Below, piece by piece: positions 1 through 6,757 of a DNA stretch of 18,541 bases. Origin of the DNA: Verrucomicrobiota bacterium (GTDB taxonomy: Bacteria > Verrucomicrobiota > Verrucomicrobiia > Opitutales > Seribacteraceae); contig JACNJI010000324.1 in the NCBI GenBank assembly GCA_014382645.1, forward strand, positions 1 through 18,541. Reading direction: 5' to 3'. Made by a program: the position numbers and the translations under genes. Each line of letters opens with the position of its first letter. Positions within the stretch are counted from its first letter, which is position 1. Below the pieces are notes generated by a model. The model saw nothing but the letters and a program-made list of their open reading frames with translations. It did not search any database and was not told the origin of the DNA.

Positions 1-110
1 GGGGGAAAGTCGGCCGTGGGCGCCGGGGGGTTGGGAACAAAAGTTTTTTCCACCGCCTCCACCCCGCCCGGCCCCCCCCCCCACCAAAAAAAACAAAAAG
101 CCGCCCCCAC
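1..110. other. Probable low-quality contig-end sequence
   Basis: The first ~110 bases are dominated by long homopolymers: runs of G near 21-30, T near 42-50, an unbroken run of about twelve C near 70-82, and A runs at 84-98. The translation in the sulfatase frame is Gly/Pro/Lys-rich and unlike any sulfatase. Recognisable sulfatase sequence starts only at about base 115. This looks like poor base calling at a read or contig end rather than biology, and the reading frame through it should not be trusted. Confidence 0.6.
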
Positions 111-1077
111 CCGCCACGTCAGCGAAATCGCGGGCGACAAGGCAATAGAGTTTCTTGATACCGCCCCGAAGGACAAACCGTTCTGCCTCTCTGTCAGCTT
201 CAACGCGGCCCATGCGGAAGACGGAGACAAACGGCCCGGCATCGGGCACTTCCCCTGGCCCAAGGCGGTCGACGGGCTCCACGACGACGTTCCGATTCCG
301 GCTCCGCGACTGGGAGCCCCAAAAATCTTCGAAAGCCAGCCCGAGTTTCTCCGCAAATCAATGAACCGCGACCGATGGTTTTGGCGTTGGGATACACCCG
401 AGAAGCACCAAATCAACGTGAGAGCCTATTACCGAATGATCACCGGACTCGATCGCGTCATGGGACGCGTCCTCGACGAGCTCAAAAAGACTGGTCGGGA
501 AAAGAACACCGTCGTCATCTTCATGGGAGACAACGGTTACTACCAAGGTAATCGGGGGTTCGCCGGAAAATGGTCGCACTACGATGATTCCTTGCGCGTG
601 CCACTAGTCATTCACGACCCACGAGTTCCCCCGTCCGCTCGAGGGAAAGTAAACGAGCTCATGACCCTTAACGTCGACGTGCCCGCCACCATTCTAGCGG
701 CGGCAGGATCGGCACCCCCGAAGCGTTATCAAGGACGCAGTCTACTAGGCCTCGTCTCAGGCAAGAAACCCAAGACTTGGCGAGACGATACATTCTGCGA
801 ACATCTCATGAACAACGGTAGCATTCCAAAATGGGAAGGCGTCCGCGGTTCTCGCTACGTCTACGCCCGCTACTTCGAGCAAAACCCGCCCTTCGAGTTT
901 CTACATGATCTGAAGACCGATCCCGACCAGCTAAAAAACCTAGCCGGCGACAAGGCGCACAAGGCAACGCTCGCAAAGATGCGGAAACGTTCCGACCTGT
1001 TACGCGACTCCTACGGAGGTCCATTCAAGCCTCGTTCCAGAGGCCCGAAAAACAAACCGAAGCCGAAAAAGAAATAA
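1..1077 (+). CDS. Sulfatase (S1/alkaline phosphatase superfamily), 5'-truncated
   Basis: This is the C-terminal part of an arylsulfatase-type enzyme, which would hydrolyse sulfate esters, probably on polysaccharides. Credible sequence begins near base 115. Sulfatase features include the segment KDKPFCLSVSF, the metal-binding GDNG (about residues 171-174 counted from base 16), the following GFAGKW with its conserved lysine (K185), and the segment LRVPLVI. The C-terminal domain carries the usual 'FLHDLKTDPDQLKNLA' segment. The N-terminal half, with the formylglycine C/S-x-P-S-R site, lies off the window. The protein ends in a basic Pro/Lys tail (PKNKPKPKKK). The gap to the next gene is 33 bases. 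The family is clear, the substrate is not, and the displayed start is not real. Confidence 0.85.
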   Translation, partial: GGKSAVGAGGLGTKVFSTASTPPGPPPHQKKQKAAPTRHVSEIAGDKAIEFLDTAPKDKPFCLSVSFNAAHAEDGDKRPGIGHFPWPKAVDGLHDDVPIPAPRLGAPKIFESQPEFLRKSMNRDRWFWRWDTPEKHQINVRAYYRMITGLDRVMGRVLDELKKTGREKNTVVIFMGDNGYYQGNRGFAGKWSHYDDSLRVPLVIHDPRVPPSARGKVNELMTLNVDVPATILAAAGSAPPKRYQGRSLLGLVSGKKPKTWRDDTFCEHLMNNGSIPKWEGVRGSRYVYARYFEQNPPFEFLHDLKTDPDQLKNLAGDKAHKATLAKMRKRSDLLRDSYGGPFKPRSRGPKNKPKPKKK

Positions 1078-1110
1078 GGCCCGGAGAGTCGATTTAGTTA
1101 AAACAGGCGA

Positions 1111-1859
1111 ATGAAGGTCGCTTCGATCCAAATTCCCAATTCCGCTAACGCCAAAAGCAATTTGAAGGCGACCGAAGAGGGTCTGGCCCTTGCCGCTAAA
1201 TCGAGAGCCGACCTCGCGTTGTTTCCCGAGTGCGCCCTTACGGGTTTCGCGGCGAGGCCGGATTTGTCCGAGGACGTAATGCAGCAGGCATTTGGAAGAG
1301 CCTTGAAACTCGGAAGTATCGGGTCGGAGCCGTAATACCTACATCCATTCGCCAAAAAAACTCATTCTACAACGGTTCTCTTGTTGTGGGCAAAGACGGC
1401 GAGGTCATTGAGGTTTTGCGCAAGAGGGGATTAATTCCCGCCGAGGAAGCTTTTTTCTCCGTTCCTCAAAAGAGAAAAAGAGTATTTAGCTTTCAGGGAT
1501 TCAGGTTGGCATTGATTTTTTGCCGAGAAATCGAAGACGCCAAAGAACTCCTCGGAAAAGAAAGCATCGATGCCATCCTATGGCCCGGTTACTGGGGGTG
1601 GGACGACAACTGGGAGTGGAATGACAAAGAGCCATGGACAAGGTTGCTGCAAGAGGTAGCAAGCTTTTGCCAATGCTCGATCATCCAAGCAAACTTAATT
1701 GGAGACAATGCCATAAAGAATTCGGACGGTTCGACACTTGGTGGTTCCGTGGCAGTTTCCGAAAAAGGCGAGCTCATCGGTCGATCGAAGCCCAAGCAAG
1801 CTACGCCGATCTTGGTGACCTTGAATAGAATCGCTGAAAGACCGGGGACCCCGGAATAA
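1111..1859 (+). pseudogene. Carbon-nitrogen hydrolase (nitrilase family), frameshifted
   Basis: Two overlapping frames together encode one nitrilase-superfamily protein of about 249 residues, close to normal family length. Frame 1 (from ATG 1111) gives MKVASIQIP and the catalytic Glu in LALFPECALTGF (E40), then stops at 1335. Frame 3 picks up homology from about base 1300 (RKYRVGAVIP). It carries the catalytic Lys in LRKRGLIP (codon 1422-1424) and the nucleophile Cys in LIFCREI (codon 1521-1523), ending at 1859. The Glu-Lys-Cys triad is therefore complete but split over two frames. The shift lies about 1297-1312 and fits loss of one base. It may be a sequencing error or a genuine recent inactivation. 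Such enzymes cleave amides, nitriles or carbamoyl groups; the substrate cannot be told here. Confidence 0.8.
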
Positions 1860-1883
1860 AAGCTTCGACCAACGGGAGAAATC

Positions 1884-1911
1884 TTTCCTTGGCTTATTGA
1901 TCCCAAGGGAA
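1884..1911 (+). other. Stem-loop between nitrilase and zinc-ribbon genes
   Basis: TTTCCTTGG at 1884-1892 pairs with CCAAGGGAA at 1903-1911 (nine pairs, one G-U) around a ten-base loop. No T run follows, so it is not a classical intrinsic terminator. It ends 13 bases before the start codon at 1925 and could be a weak terminator or affect translation of the next gene. Confidence 0.3.
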
Positions 1912-1924
1912 CACAGTAAGACTT

Positions 1925-2257
1925 ATGAAACCATGCCCTTTCTGTGCGGAAGAAATACAGGACGAAGCCATTAAGTGCCGATACTGCAATGAGTTCCTTG
2001 ATCAATCTCGCCGACCTGAAACAAAATGGTATTTCGCCACTTCAATCGTGGTTATCGCCCTGCTTTCCTTTGGCCCGCTTGCCCTTCCCTTGGTTTGGTT
2101 GCATCCGGAATATAAAAGAAATACCAAAATCATTCTGACCATGGGTATTATCATTCTGACGATCGCCACAGCTTGGATCACTTGGGGACTCTTTAACACA
2201 TTGATGGAACACTTACCTGATCTTATGCAACAAATGAAGGCATTGGGACTACGTTAG
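1925..2257 (+). CDS. Small zinc-ribbon membrane protein
   Basis: This is a 110-residue protein of unknown function. It opens with a zinc ribbon made of two CxxC knuckles (C4/C7 in MKPCPFC and C18/C21 in KCRYC). Two hydrophobic membrane segments follow at about residues 36-58 and 68-92, with a short charged loop between them, then a Met-rich amphipathic end. The ribbon would normally sit on the cytoplasmic side of the inner membrane. The layout resembles many small bacterial proteins with a UPF0547-like ribbon fused to a membrane hairpin, for which no biochemical role is established. No strong Shine-Dalgarno is seen; the start is chosen because the CxxC motif follows it directly. Confidence 0.75.
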   Translation: MKPCPFCAEEIQDEAIKCRYCNEFLDQSRRPETKWYFATSIVVIALLSFGPLALPLVWLHPEYKRNTKIILTMGIIILTIATAWITWGLFNTLMEHLPDLMQQMKALGLR

Positions 2258-2518
2258 AAAAAGACATTTACTTTTTCACTTAACGAGAGTCGGTTCGGAA
2301 GTCGCTATCCTTGAGCTTGCATTCCATTGGGCTTTCAGGTAGAAGCTTTGTTTTACTTCAGGTGTGGGGAGCATAAAAAACTCCAAATCCTAAAGTTGGC
2401 AGAACATCGCATTCTGGCCTTTTCGGTAAGAATGCACAACCATCGCGACTATTGCGGTACTTTCTTTTCCACGTGTCCGGCGGGTAGAGATTTATAGAAC
2501 CCCGGACTAGGAAAAAAA
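2258..2518 (+). other. 261-base intergenic region and probable helicase leader
   Basis: No gene was found here. Directly after the stop at 2257 there is an AT-only-type inverted repeat (AAAAAG, seven-base loop, CTTTTT), too weak to call a terminator. The rest may be a long 5' leader for the RNA helicase, as is common for DEAD-box genes, but no convincing -35/-10 pair was seen. An AGGA followed by an A tract (about 2509-2518) serves as the helicase ribosome binding site. Confidence 0.35.
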
Positions 2519-3910
2519 ATGAACGAACAAGAAGACGCGTATAGCGAAAACTCCGACCATTCCGGTTCGGACAAACAAATAAAGAAACCACAGGGTGCAT
2601 TTGGCACTCTGATCGAGGAATTACAACGTGCCGTATCCGAAGAAGGGTACGTCACGCCCACTCCAATTCAAGAGCAGTGCATACCCCTCCTGCTGGAAGG
2701 GAAAGACCTAATTGGCACTGCCCAGACAGGCACCGGGAAAACCGCGGCCTTCACCCTACCCTTGCTGGAAAGGCTTTCGGGTAACTCTCAACGACCTGCA
2801 AAAGGCACGCCGCGAGCACTTATCTTGGCACCCACGCGTGAACTGGCCGCCCAAATTGAAGAGAGTATCCAAACCTACGGTCGGTTTCTCAAGCTTACTC
2901 ACACCGTCATTTTCGGAGGCGTTAATCAGCATCGTCAAGTCAAGGCCTTGAACCGAGGAGTGGATATTCTGGTAGCCACTCCCGGGCGCCTTCTGGATCT
3001 GATGCAGCAAGGGTATATTCATCTGAACGAAGTCGAAACCTTCATTCTAGACGAGGTGGACAGGATGCTCGACATGGGCTTCATCCCGGACATCAAACGT
3101 GTCTTGGAAAAACTCCCGGAAGGAAGGCAAACCCTATTCTTTTCCGCCACCATGGCTCCGAAAATGGAGGCCTTGGCCAATTCTATGGTTCGCAATCCGG
3201 TGAGAATCGCGATAGCTCCGGAGAAGCCTGCGGTCGAAGTGATTACCCAGAAGGTTCTATATGTTCACACGAAGAAAAAAGAGACCCTTCTGGCTTCTCT
3301 GCTGAAAGATCCCAGCATCAAAAAGGCGGTAGTTTTCACCCAGATGAAACATGTCGCCAACCGGGTGGTGAAAAAGCTGGACGCAGTTGGCATTCGAAGT
3401 ACAGCCATTCACGGCAACAAAAGCCAAGCGGCCCGCACCAAGGCGCTAGACGGGTTCAAGGACGGTTATTACCGAGTACTGGTAGCAACCGACGTCGCCG
3501 CTAGGGGGCTCGACATCGACGACATTACCCACGTAATAAACTACGATCTTCCCATTGAGTCGGAAACCTATGTCCATCGCATCGGGCGCACGGCTCGCGC
3601 GGGAGCAAACGGCGCTGCAATTTCGTTCTGTTGCGGAGAGGAAAAGGAATACCTTCGCTCTATCGAATGCCTCCTGGGAAAGCCGATCCCGGTCGATCTT
3701 GAACACGATTACCATTGCGAGGAATCCTTGCGTTCCACCGCCTCTGCTCCCAAAAGCTTCGGAGGCAATCGAGGACGACGAGGTGGTGGTGGTGGAGACC
3801 CCCGAGGCGGCGGTGGCCAGCGAGGCGGTGGCAATAGTGGAAGCGGCGGAGGCGGTCGCGGGAACTTTACGAGGTCTCGCGGAAGAGCCAGTAGTCGCGG
3901 AAGACGCTAG
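2519..3910 (+). CDS. rhlE: DEAD-box ATP-dependent RNA helicase, RhlE type
   Basis: ATP-dependent RNA helicase of 463 residues, acting on RNA structures in ribosome assembly, mRNA decay or cold adaptation. The motifs run in the expected order. The Q motif is around residues 26-50 with PTPIQ. Motif I is AQTGTGKT (68-75), Ia PTRELAAQ (105-112) and TPGRL (154-158). Motif II is DEVD (178-181) instead of DEAD, and III is SAT (209-211). RecA-like domain 2 has VVFTQ (271-275), ATDVAARGLD (323-332) and HRIGRTAR (353-360). The tail from about residue 412 to the end is a Gly/Arg-rich RGG-type extension, probably for RNA binding. The start has AGGA plus an A tract just upstream. The family is certain; the RhlE subgroup is inferred from overall motif wording. 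Confidence 0.9.
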   Translation: MNEQEDAYSENSDHSGSDKQIKKPQGAFGTLIEELQRAVSEEGYVTPTPIQEQCIPLLLEGKDLIGTAQTGTGKTAAFTLPLLERLSGNSQRPAKGTPRALILAPTRELAAQIEESIQTYGRFLKLTHTVIFGGVNQHRQVKALNRGVDILVATPGRLLDLMQQGYIHLNEVETFILDEVDRMLDMGFIPDIKRVLEKLPEGRQTLFFSATMAPKMEALANSMVRNPVRIAIAPEKPAVEVITQKVLYVHTKKKETLLASLLKDPSIKKAVVFTQMKHVANRVVKKLDAVGIRSTAIHGNKSQAARTKALDGFKDGYYRVLVATDVAARGLDIDDITHVINYDLPIESETYVHRIGRTARAGANGAAISFCCGEEKEYLRSIECLLGKPIPVDLEHDYHCEESLRSTASAPKSFGGNRGRRGGGGGDPRGGGGQRGGGNSGSGGGGRGNFTRSRGRASSRGRR

Positions 3911-3996
3911 AATCAAAGGCATTCGCGAAAGGGACAGGTCCTTATTCACGATGTCGAGAGCTTGACCGGAGGGGCGAGCTACTTAGGGCCATCGAG

Positions 3997-4812
3997 ATGA
4001 AGTGCTTACTTGTCGCCTTAAACATAGCCCTGCTGATGGTGGGATGCGGAGCTTCGGACATTCCTAAGGAATCCAAAGAAGCATCTTTCAACGCATCTGT
4101 CATGGCAAAGTGCGAGGCTTGCGGAAACGGCATCTCCAAACAAGCCGAAAAATGCCCGGGATGCCGACACCCAAACCCCATTCCGATTGCAGCAGCAAAA
4201 ACAAGAGCCGATGAGGCAAGGAAACTTGCCCAAATGGAGGAGAAGAAACTCGACGAGGCCGACACAAAAAGACTCTCCGAAATAGAGGCGAAGGTGCTCG
4301 CCGACCTGGAGGCTCAAGCACTTACCGAGATGGAAGCGAACAGGCGGAAAAAGGCTGCCAATGATGCGAGCAAACAAAAGAGCAAACCTGCCACAACCCT
4401 ACTTGACCTTGAAGTAATCGGCGGAGAAAAACCTACGACAGTGATTATCGCTCGTCACCCCAATCCAAGTTTCAACGGCACCTACCGAGCCCAAGACAAA
4501 CTTGTAAATGAAAAGGTGTACTACAAAAAAGGAAACGACAGGCACCTGTACTTCTACGATCAAGCGGAGGGTGGGATGAAAGGCTGGAGTTTGGATCACA
4601 GGAAACCCGACGGCAAAAAAGATCACTACAGTGGGGGTTGGTACCATTTCAAAAGTTTCTCACACTTGGATTCAAACTGTGATGAATGGCTCGATGTTGA
4701 TTACAGTTTACTCCCATTAACCGCAACAGACGGCGGTTGCTGTGAAAGAACGTTGCCTTCGCTATCCTTCTCCACTTCTGTGCCTACAGCCTCGGTCGCA
4801 ATTGTTTTCTAA
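3997..4812 (+). CDS. Predicted lipoprotein with zinc ribbon, octad repeats and a C-terminal domain of unknown function
   Basis: This 271-residue protein matches no family I can name. It has an N-terminal hydrophobic stretch ending in LMVGC (lipobox-like, Cys17). A zinc ribbon follows, CEAC...CPGC (C39, C42, C53, C56). Next is a charged helical stretch (about 66-125) holding five tandem eight-residue repeats. A globular domain (about 150-235) carries FNGTY, KVYYKK, HLYFYD, WSLDHR and YSGGWY. The end is Cys-bearing (CC at 248-249). M36 begins a segment, MAKCEACG, that looks like the natural start of a cytoplasmic zinc-ribbon protein. However, no ribosome binding site precedes codon 4102, so the long form is preferred. 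If exported, the ribbon would be periplasmic, which is unusual. It lies 86 bases downstream of the helicase. Confidence 0.6.
   Translation: MKCLLVALNIALLMVGCGASDIPKESKEASFNASVMAKCEACGNGISKQAEKCPGCRHPNPIPIAAAKTRADEARKLAQMEEKKLDEADTKRLSEIEAKVLADLEAQALTEMEANRRKKAANDASKQKSKPATTLLDLEVIGGEKPTTVIIARHPNPSFNGTYRAQDKLVNEKVYYKKGNDRHLYFYDQAEGGMKGWSLDHRKPDGKKDHYSGGWYHFKSFSHLDSNCDEWLDVDYSLLPLTATDGGCCERTLPSLSFSTSVPTASVAIVF
4222..4341 (+). repeat. Five tandem 24-base (eight-residue) repeats within the coding sequence
   Basis: Residues 76-115 of the zinc-ribbon lipoprotein split without gaps into five octads: KLAQMEEK, KLDEADTK, RLSEIEAK, VLADLEAQ, ALTEMEAN. Position 2 is Leu in all five. Position 4 is Q/E/D, position 5 is mostly hydrophobic, and position 6 is always acidic. 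The repeat is degenerate at DNA level, so it is old rather than a recent slippage product. It predicts one long charged helix with eight-residue rather than heptad periodicity. Confidence 0.65.
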
Positions 4813-4846
4813 TCCGTATCTGCGTTTAATAAGTTCGCACACGGAT
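4812..4846 (+). terminator. Stem-loop after the lipoprotein gene (possible terminator)
   Basis: ATCCGT (4812-4817) pairs with ACGGAT (4841-4846), and the inner TGCG (4821-4824) pairs with CGCA (4836-4839). The loop is eleven bases, with a small internal bulge. It begins in the stop codon. The following bases contain only short T runs, so intrinsic termination is possible but not strongly supported. The right arm overlaps a perfect ten-base palindrome, CGGATATCCG, at 4842-4851. Confidence 0.35.
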
Positions 4847-4911
4847 ATCCGACAATGTTTTCATTATATCGCTAAAGTATGCCTACCTTGGCCTAAACGA
4901 CGACTAGTGTT

Positions 4912-4916
4912 GGAGG
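4912..4916 (+). promoter_or_regulatory. Shine-Dalgarno with abnormally short spacing
   Basis: GGAGG ends one base before the ATG at 4918, much closer than the usual 5-9 bases. No better start codon in frame lies a suitable distance downstream. Either the start is inefficient or tolerated, or the true start differs. Confidence 0.4.
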
Positions 4917-4917
4917 A

Positions 4918-5613
4918 ATGAAAAAGCTACTTTTTACGACCTTGGCTACTCTGTGGAGAATGAGTTCGGCCGGTTTCCGGGCCAACCTAGTTCCGGGACT
5001 CGTCCTGTGGTCCGTCGGGCTTGGCATCGTGCTTTCTTATTACTTCCTCGAATCCTCGAGAGGCTTCTTTGAAGCGGTGATGGAAACCAAGCAAACCAAC
5101 GGCTTTCTCTATTCATTCGTAGCAACCGGATTCTTTGGCGGGTTGGTTCCCTTTCTGTACCTATGGGCGGCAGGCCGGATCAATGCCGGCATGGTCACGC
5201 GCAATGGAGCATTCTTCATACTCTACTGGGGTGCACGAGGAATCGACGTCGATGCCTTCTACCGGCTGCAAAGCCTTCTTTTCGGCGATGATCTAAACTG
5301 GACGACCATTGCGACCAAGGTCTTCGTAGACCAGTTCGTCTACTGCACACTCTGGGCGGCTCCAATAACCGCCGTCTTTTATGGATGGAAGGATTGCGGC
5401 TTCTCATGGAGCAAGCTACGCAAAACAACGACCAAGCGATCTTTTCTCTTCGAGGTCGCTCGCCTCCTGCTCTCCACCTGGCTCGTCTGGATTCCCGCCA
5501 CTGCCATCATTTATTCTCTCCCTCAGGCCCTCCAGGTTCCTCTATTCAGCCTGACCCTATGCTTTTTCGTGCTGCTGGTCAGCGTATTCTCGAGAAAGGA
5601 AAACAGGTCTTGA
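4918..5613 (+). CDS. Mpv17/PMP22-like integral membrane protein
   Basis: This 231-residue hydrophobic protein has about five membrane segments (roughly 21-45, 61-85, 95-110, 137-152 and 185-225). The C-terminal segment matches the layout of the Mpv17/PMP22 family: W-x-x-W-x-P, then an aromatic, then L-P, then Q, ending in a hydrophobic stretch (from STWLVWIP to about SLTLCFF). The centre carries FYRLQ and KVFVDQ, also as in that family, where a K-x-x-x-D-Q element precedes a helix with prolines. Eukaryotic members are inner mitochondrial or peroxisomal membrane proteins of debated channel function; bacterial members are uncharacterised. No enzymatic role can be assigned. The family call is by pattern only and would need a profile search. 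Confidence 0.5.
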   Translation: MKKLLFTTLATLWRMSSAGFRANLVPGLVLWSVGLGIVLSYYFLESSRGFFEAVMETKQTNGFLYSFVATGFFGGLVPFLYLWAAGRINAGMVTRNGAFFILYWGARGIDVDAFYRLQSLLFGDDLNWTTIATKVFVDQFVYCTLWAAPITAVFYGWKDCGFSWSKLRKTTTKRSFLFEVARLLLSTWLVWIPATAIIYSLPQALQVPLFSLTLCFFVLLVSVFSRKENRS

Positions 5614-5741
5614 TTAAAACAAAGCACAGTAGTCTTAGGTAATGGCTTGAGAAATGAAAGTGAGGGTAAGACTGTGGAAGAACGTTGCCGGGAGCGGCTC
5701 CAAGTTGTCGACCAAGGCGTTCTGTTAAATATAGCGGGAGG

Positions 5742-5758
5742 GGCAAAAGCGCTTTGCC
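5742..5758 (+). other. Stem-loop in the leader of the esterase gene
   Basis: GGCAAA (5742-5747) and TTTGCC (5753-5758) form a perfect six-pair stem around AGCGC. It lies inside the 200-base region between 5613 and 5814. GAGGAG (5763-5768) directly follows and could be a ribosome binding site for an alternative ATG at 5781. It may be an attenuator or a remnant terminator; no T run follows. Confidence 0.3.
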
Positions 5759-5813
5759 TTCGAGGAGCTTTACTTCCAAAATGAGGAAAGTTAAGAACTT
5801 TCAACTTCTCATC

Positions 5814-6731
5814 ATGAAACCTTCCTTAGCCTTTTCATTAATCATTCTTACAGTCGCAGCGGCGGCTTCTGCGAAGCCCTCCTACCCTCCCGAACTTCCC
5901 GATGCTCGGGAGGAGGTCTACAAGACAATAGGCGACACGAAGCTGAAGCTATGGATATTCGAGCCGGAAGGACATAAGAAATCGGACAAGCGTCCCGCGG
6001 TGGTCTTCTTCTTTGGTGGTGGCTGGAGAGCAGGCACGCCCGGGCAGTTCGAGATGCAGTGCAAGTACTTGGCCACGCGGGGGATGGTCGCGATCACGGC
6101 GGACTATCGAGTGTCCACTCGCAACGGCACCAAAGCCACGGCATGCGTGGAGGACGGGAAATCCGCGGTTCGCTGGATACGGAAGAATGCAAGAAAACTA
6201 GGAGTTGACCCAACCAAGGTGGCGGCGGGCGGAGGCTCCGCCGGCGGGCACGTCGCAGTCGCAATCGCCACCGTGCCCGGCTTCGAGAAAGACGACGAGA
6301 CTTCCTCCGCGCCCAATGCCCTACTCCTTTTCAACCCTGCGGTAATCCTGGCCGAGGTTCCGGGGGAATTCGAGGTGCCCGCCGAAAAGATGGCCTCGCG
6401 AAGAGAACGCATCGGAACCGATCCAAAGAAGATTTCCCCCTACCATCACGTTCGCAAAGGTTTGCCCCCCACCATCATTTTTCACGGCACGAACGACGAC
6501 GCCGTACCTTTTCGCACCGTTCAACTGTACGAGAAGCACGCCCAATCCGAAGGCAACTCCTGCAAGCTCGTGGCATTCGAGGGAAAGCCGCACGGCTTTT
6601 TCAATTGGGGTCGCTTCGACAATGCTCCCTTTCGCAAGACGATGCTCGCATCCGACCAGTTCCTCGCGGAGCAAGGCTGGATTCACGGGAAGTCCACGAT
6701 CGAGAAGTTCATCAAGGGACAGTTGAAATAG
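5814..6731 (+). CDS. Secreted alpha/beta hydrolase (esterase/acetylxylan-esterase-like)
   Basis: Predicted exported serine hydrolase of 305 residues. It has a classical signal peptide: MKPS, a hydrophobic core, then AAASA before KPS. The alpha/beta fold elements are all visible. FFFGGGW is the oxyanion region. The nucleophile elbow is GGGSAGGH with Ser142. HGTNDDAVPF supplies the acid Asp228 and GKPHGFF the His260. In PVC bacteria such proteins often sit beside sulfatases and are thought to remove acyl groups from polysaccharides; the substrate here is unknown. The ATG at 5814 was chosen for the signal peptide. An ATG at 5781 (MRKVKNFQ) with GAGGAG twelve bases upstream is a real alternative. 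The next gene starts 26 bases after the stop, so co-transcription is likely. Confidence 0.85.
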   Translation: MKPSLAFSLIILTVAAAASAKPSYPPELPDAREEVYKTIGDTKLKLWIFEPEGHKKSDKRPAVVFFFGGGWRAGTPGQFEMQCKYLATRGMVAITADYRVSTRNGTKATACVEDGKSAVRWIRKNARKLGVDPTKVAAGGGSAGGHVAVAIATVPGFEKDDETSSAPNALLLFNPAVILAEVPGEFEVPAEKMASRRERIGTDPKKISPYHHVRKGLPPTIIFHGTNDDAVPFRTVQLYEKHAQSEGNSCKLVAFEGKPHGFFNWGRFDNAPFRKTMLASDQFLAEQGWIHGKSTIEKFIKGQLK

Positions 6732-6743
6732 ACTCTCCGTTTC

Positions 6744-6750
6744 GGGGAGA
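6744..6750 (+). promoter_or_regulatory. Shine-Dalgarno fixing the start at 6758
   Basis: GGGGAGA lies seven bases before the ATG at 6758. It decides the start of the membrane protein gene over longer in-frame possibilities that overlap the esterase coding sequence. Confidence 0.6.
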
Positions 6751-6757
6751 CGACCGC

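Noticed and set aside
3770..3905. Tandem repeat of GGCGGT-like units
   Set aside because: Explained by Gly/Arg codons of the helicase tail, not an independent repeat element.
3446..3949. 167-codon minus-strand frame over the helicase 3' end
   Set aside because: Ser/Thr-rich low complexity arising from the GGC/GGT repeats of the RGG tail; no start context or homology.
3555..3965. Acidic Val/Glu/Ala-rich frame overlapping the helicase tail
   Set aside because: It is the alternate reading of the Gly/Arg-rich codons. The RGG tail in the helicase frame is family-typical and has a clean stop.
5685..5813. N-terminal extension of the esterase from 5685
   Set aside because: The extension is Arg/Ser/Pro-rich, contains a stem-loop, and would bury a good signal peptide; internal ATG 5814 (or 5781) is better.
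6605..6757. Upstream extension of the VTT membrane protein from 6605
   Set aside because: It overlaps the esterase coding sequence, and a good ribosome binding site at 6744-6750 marks the start at 6758.
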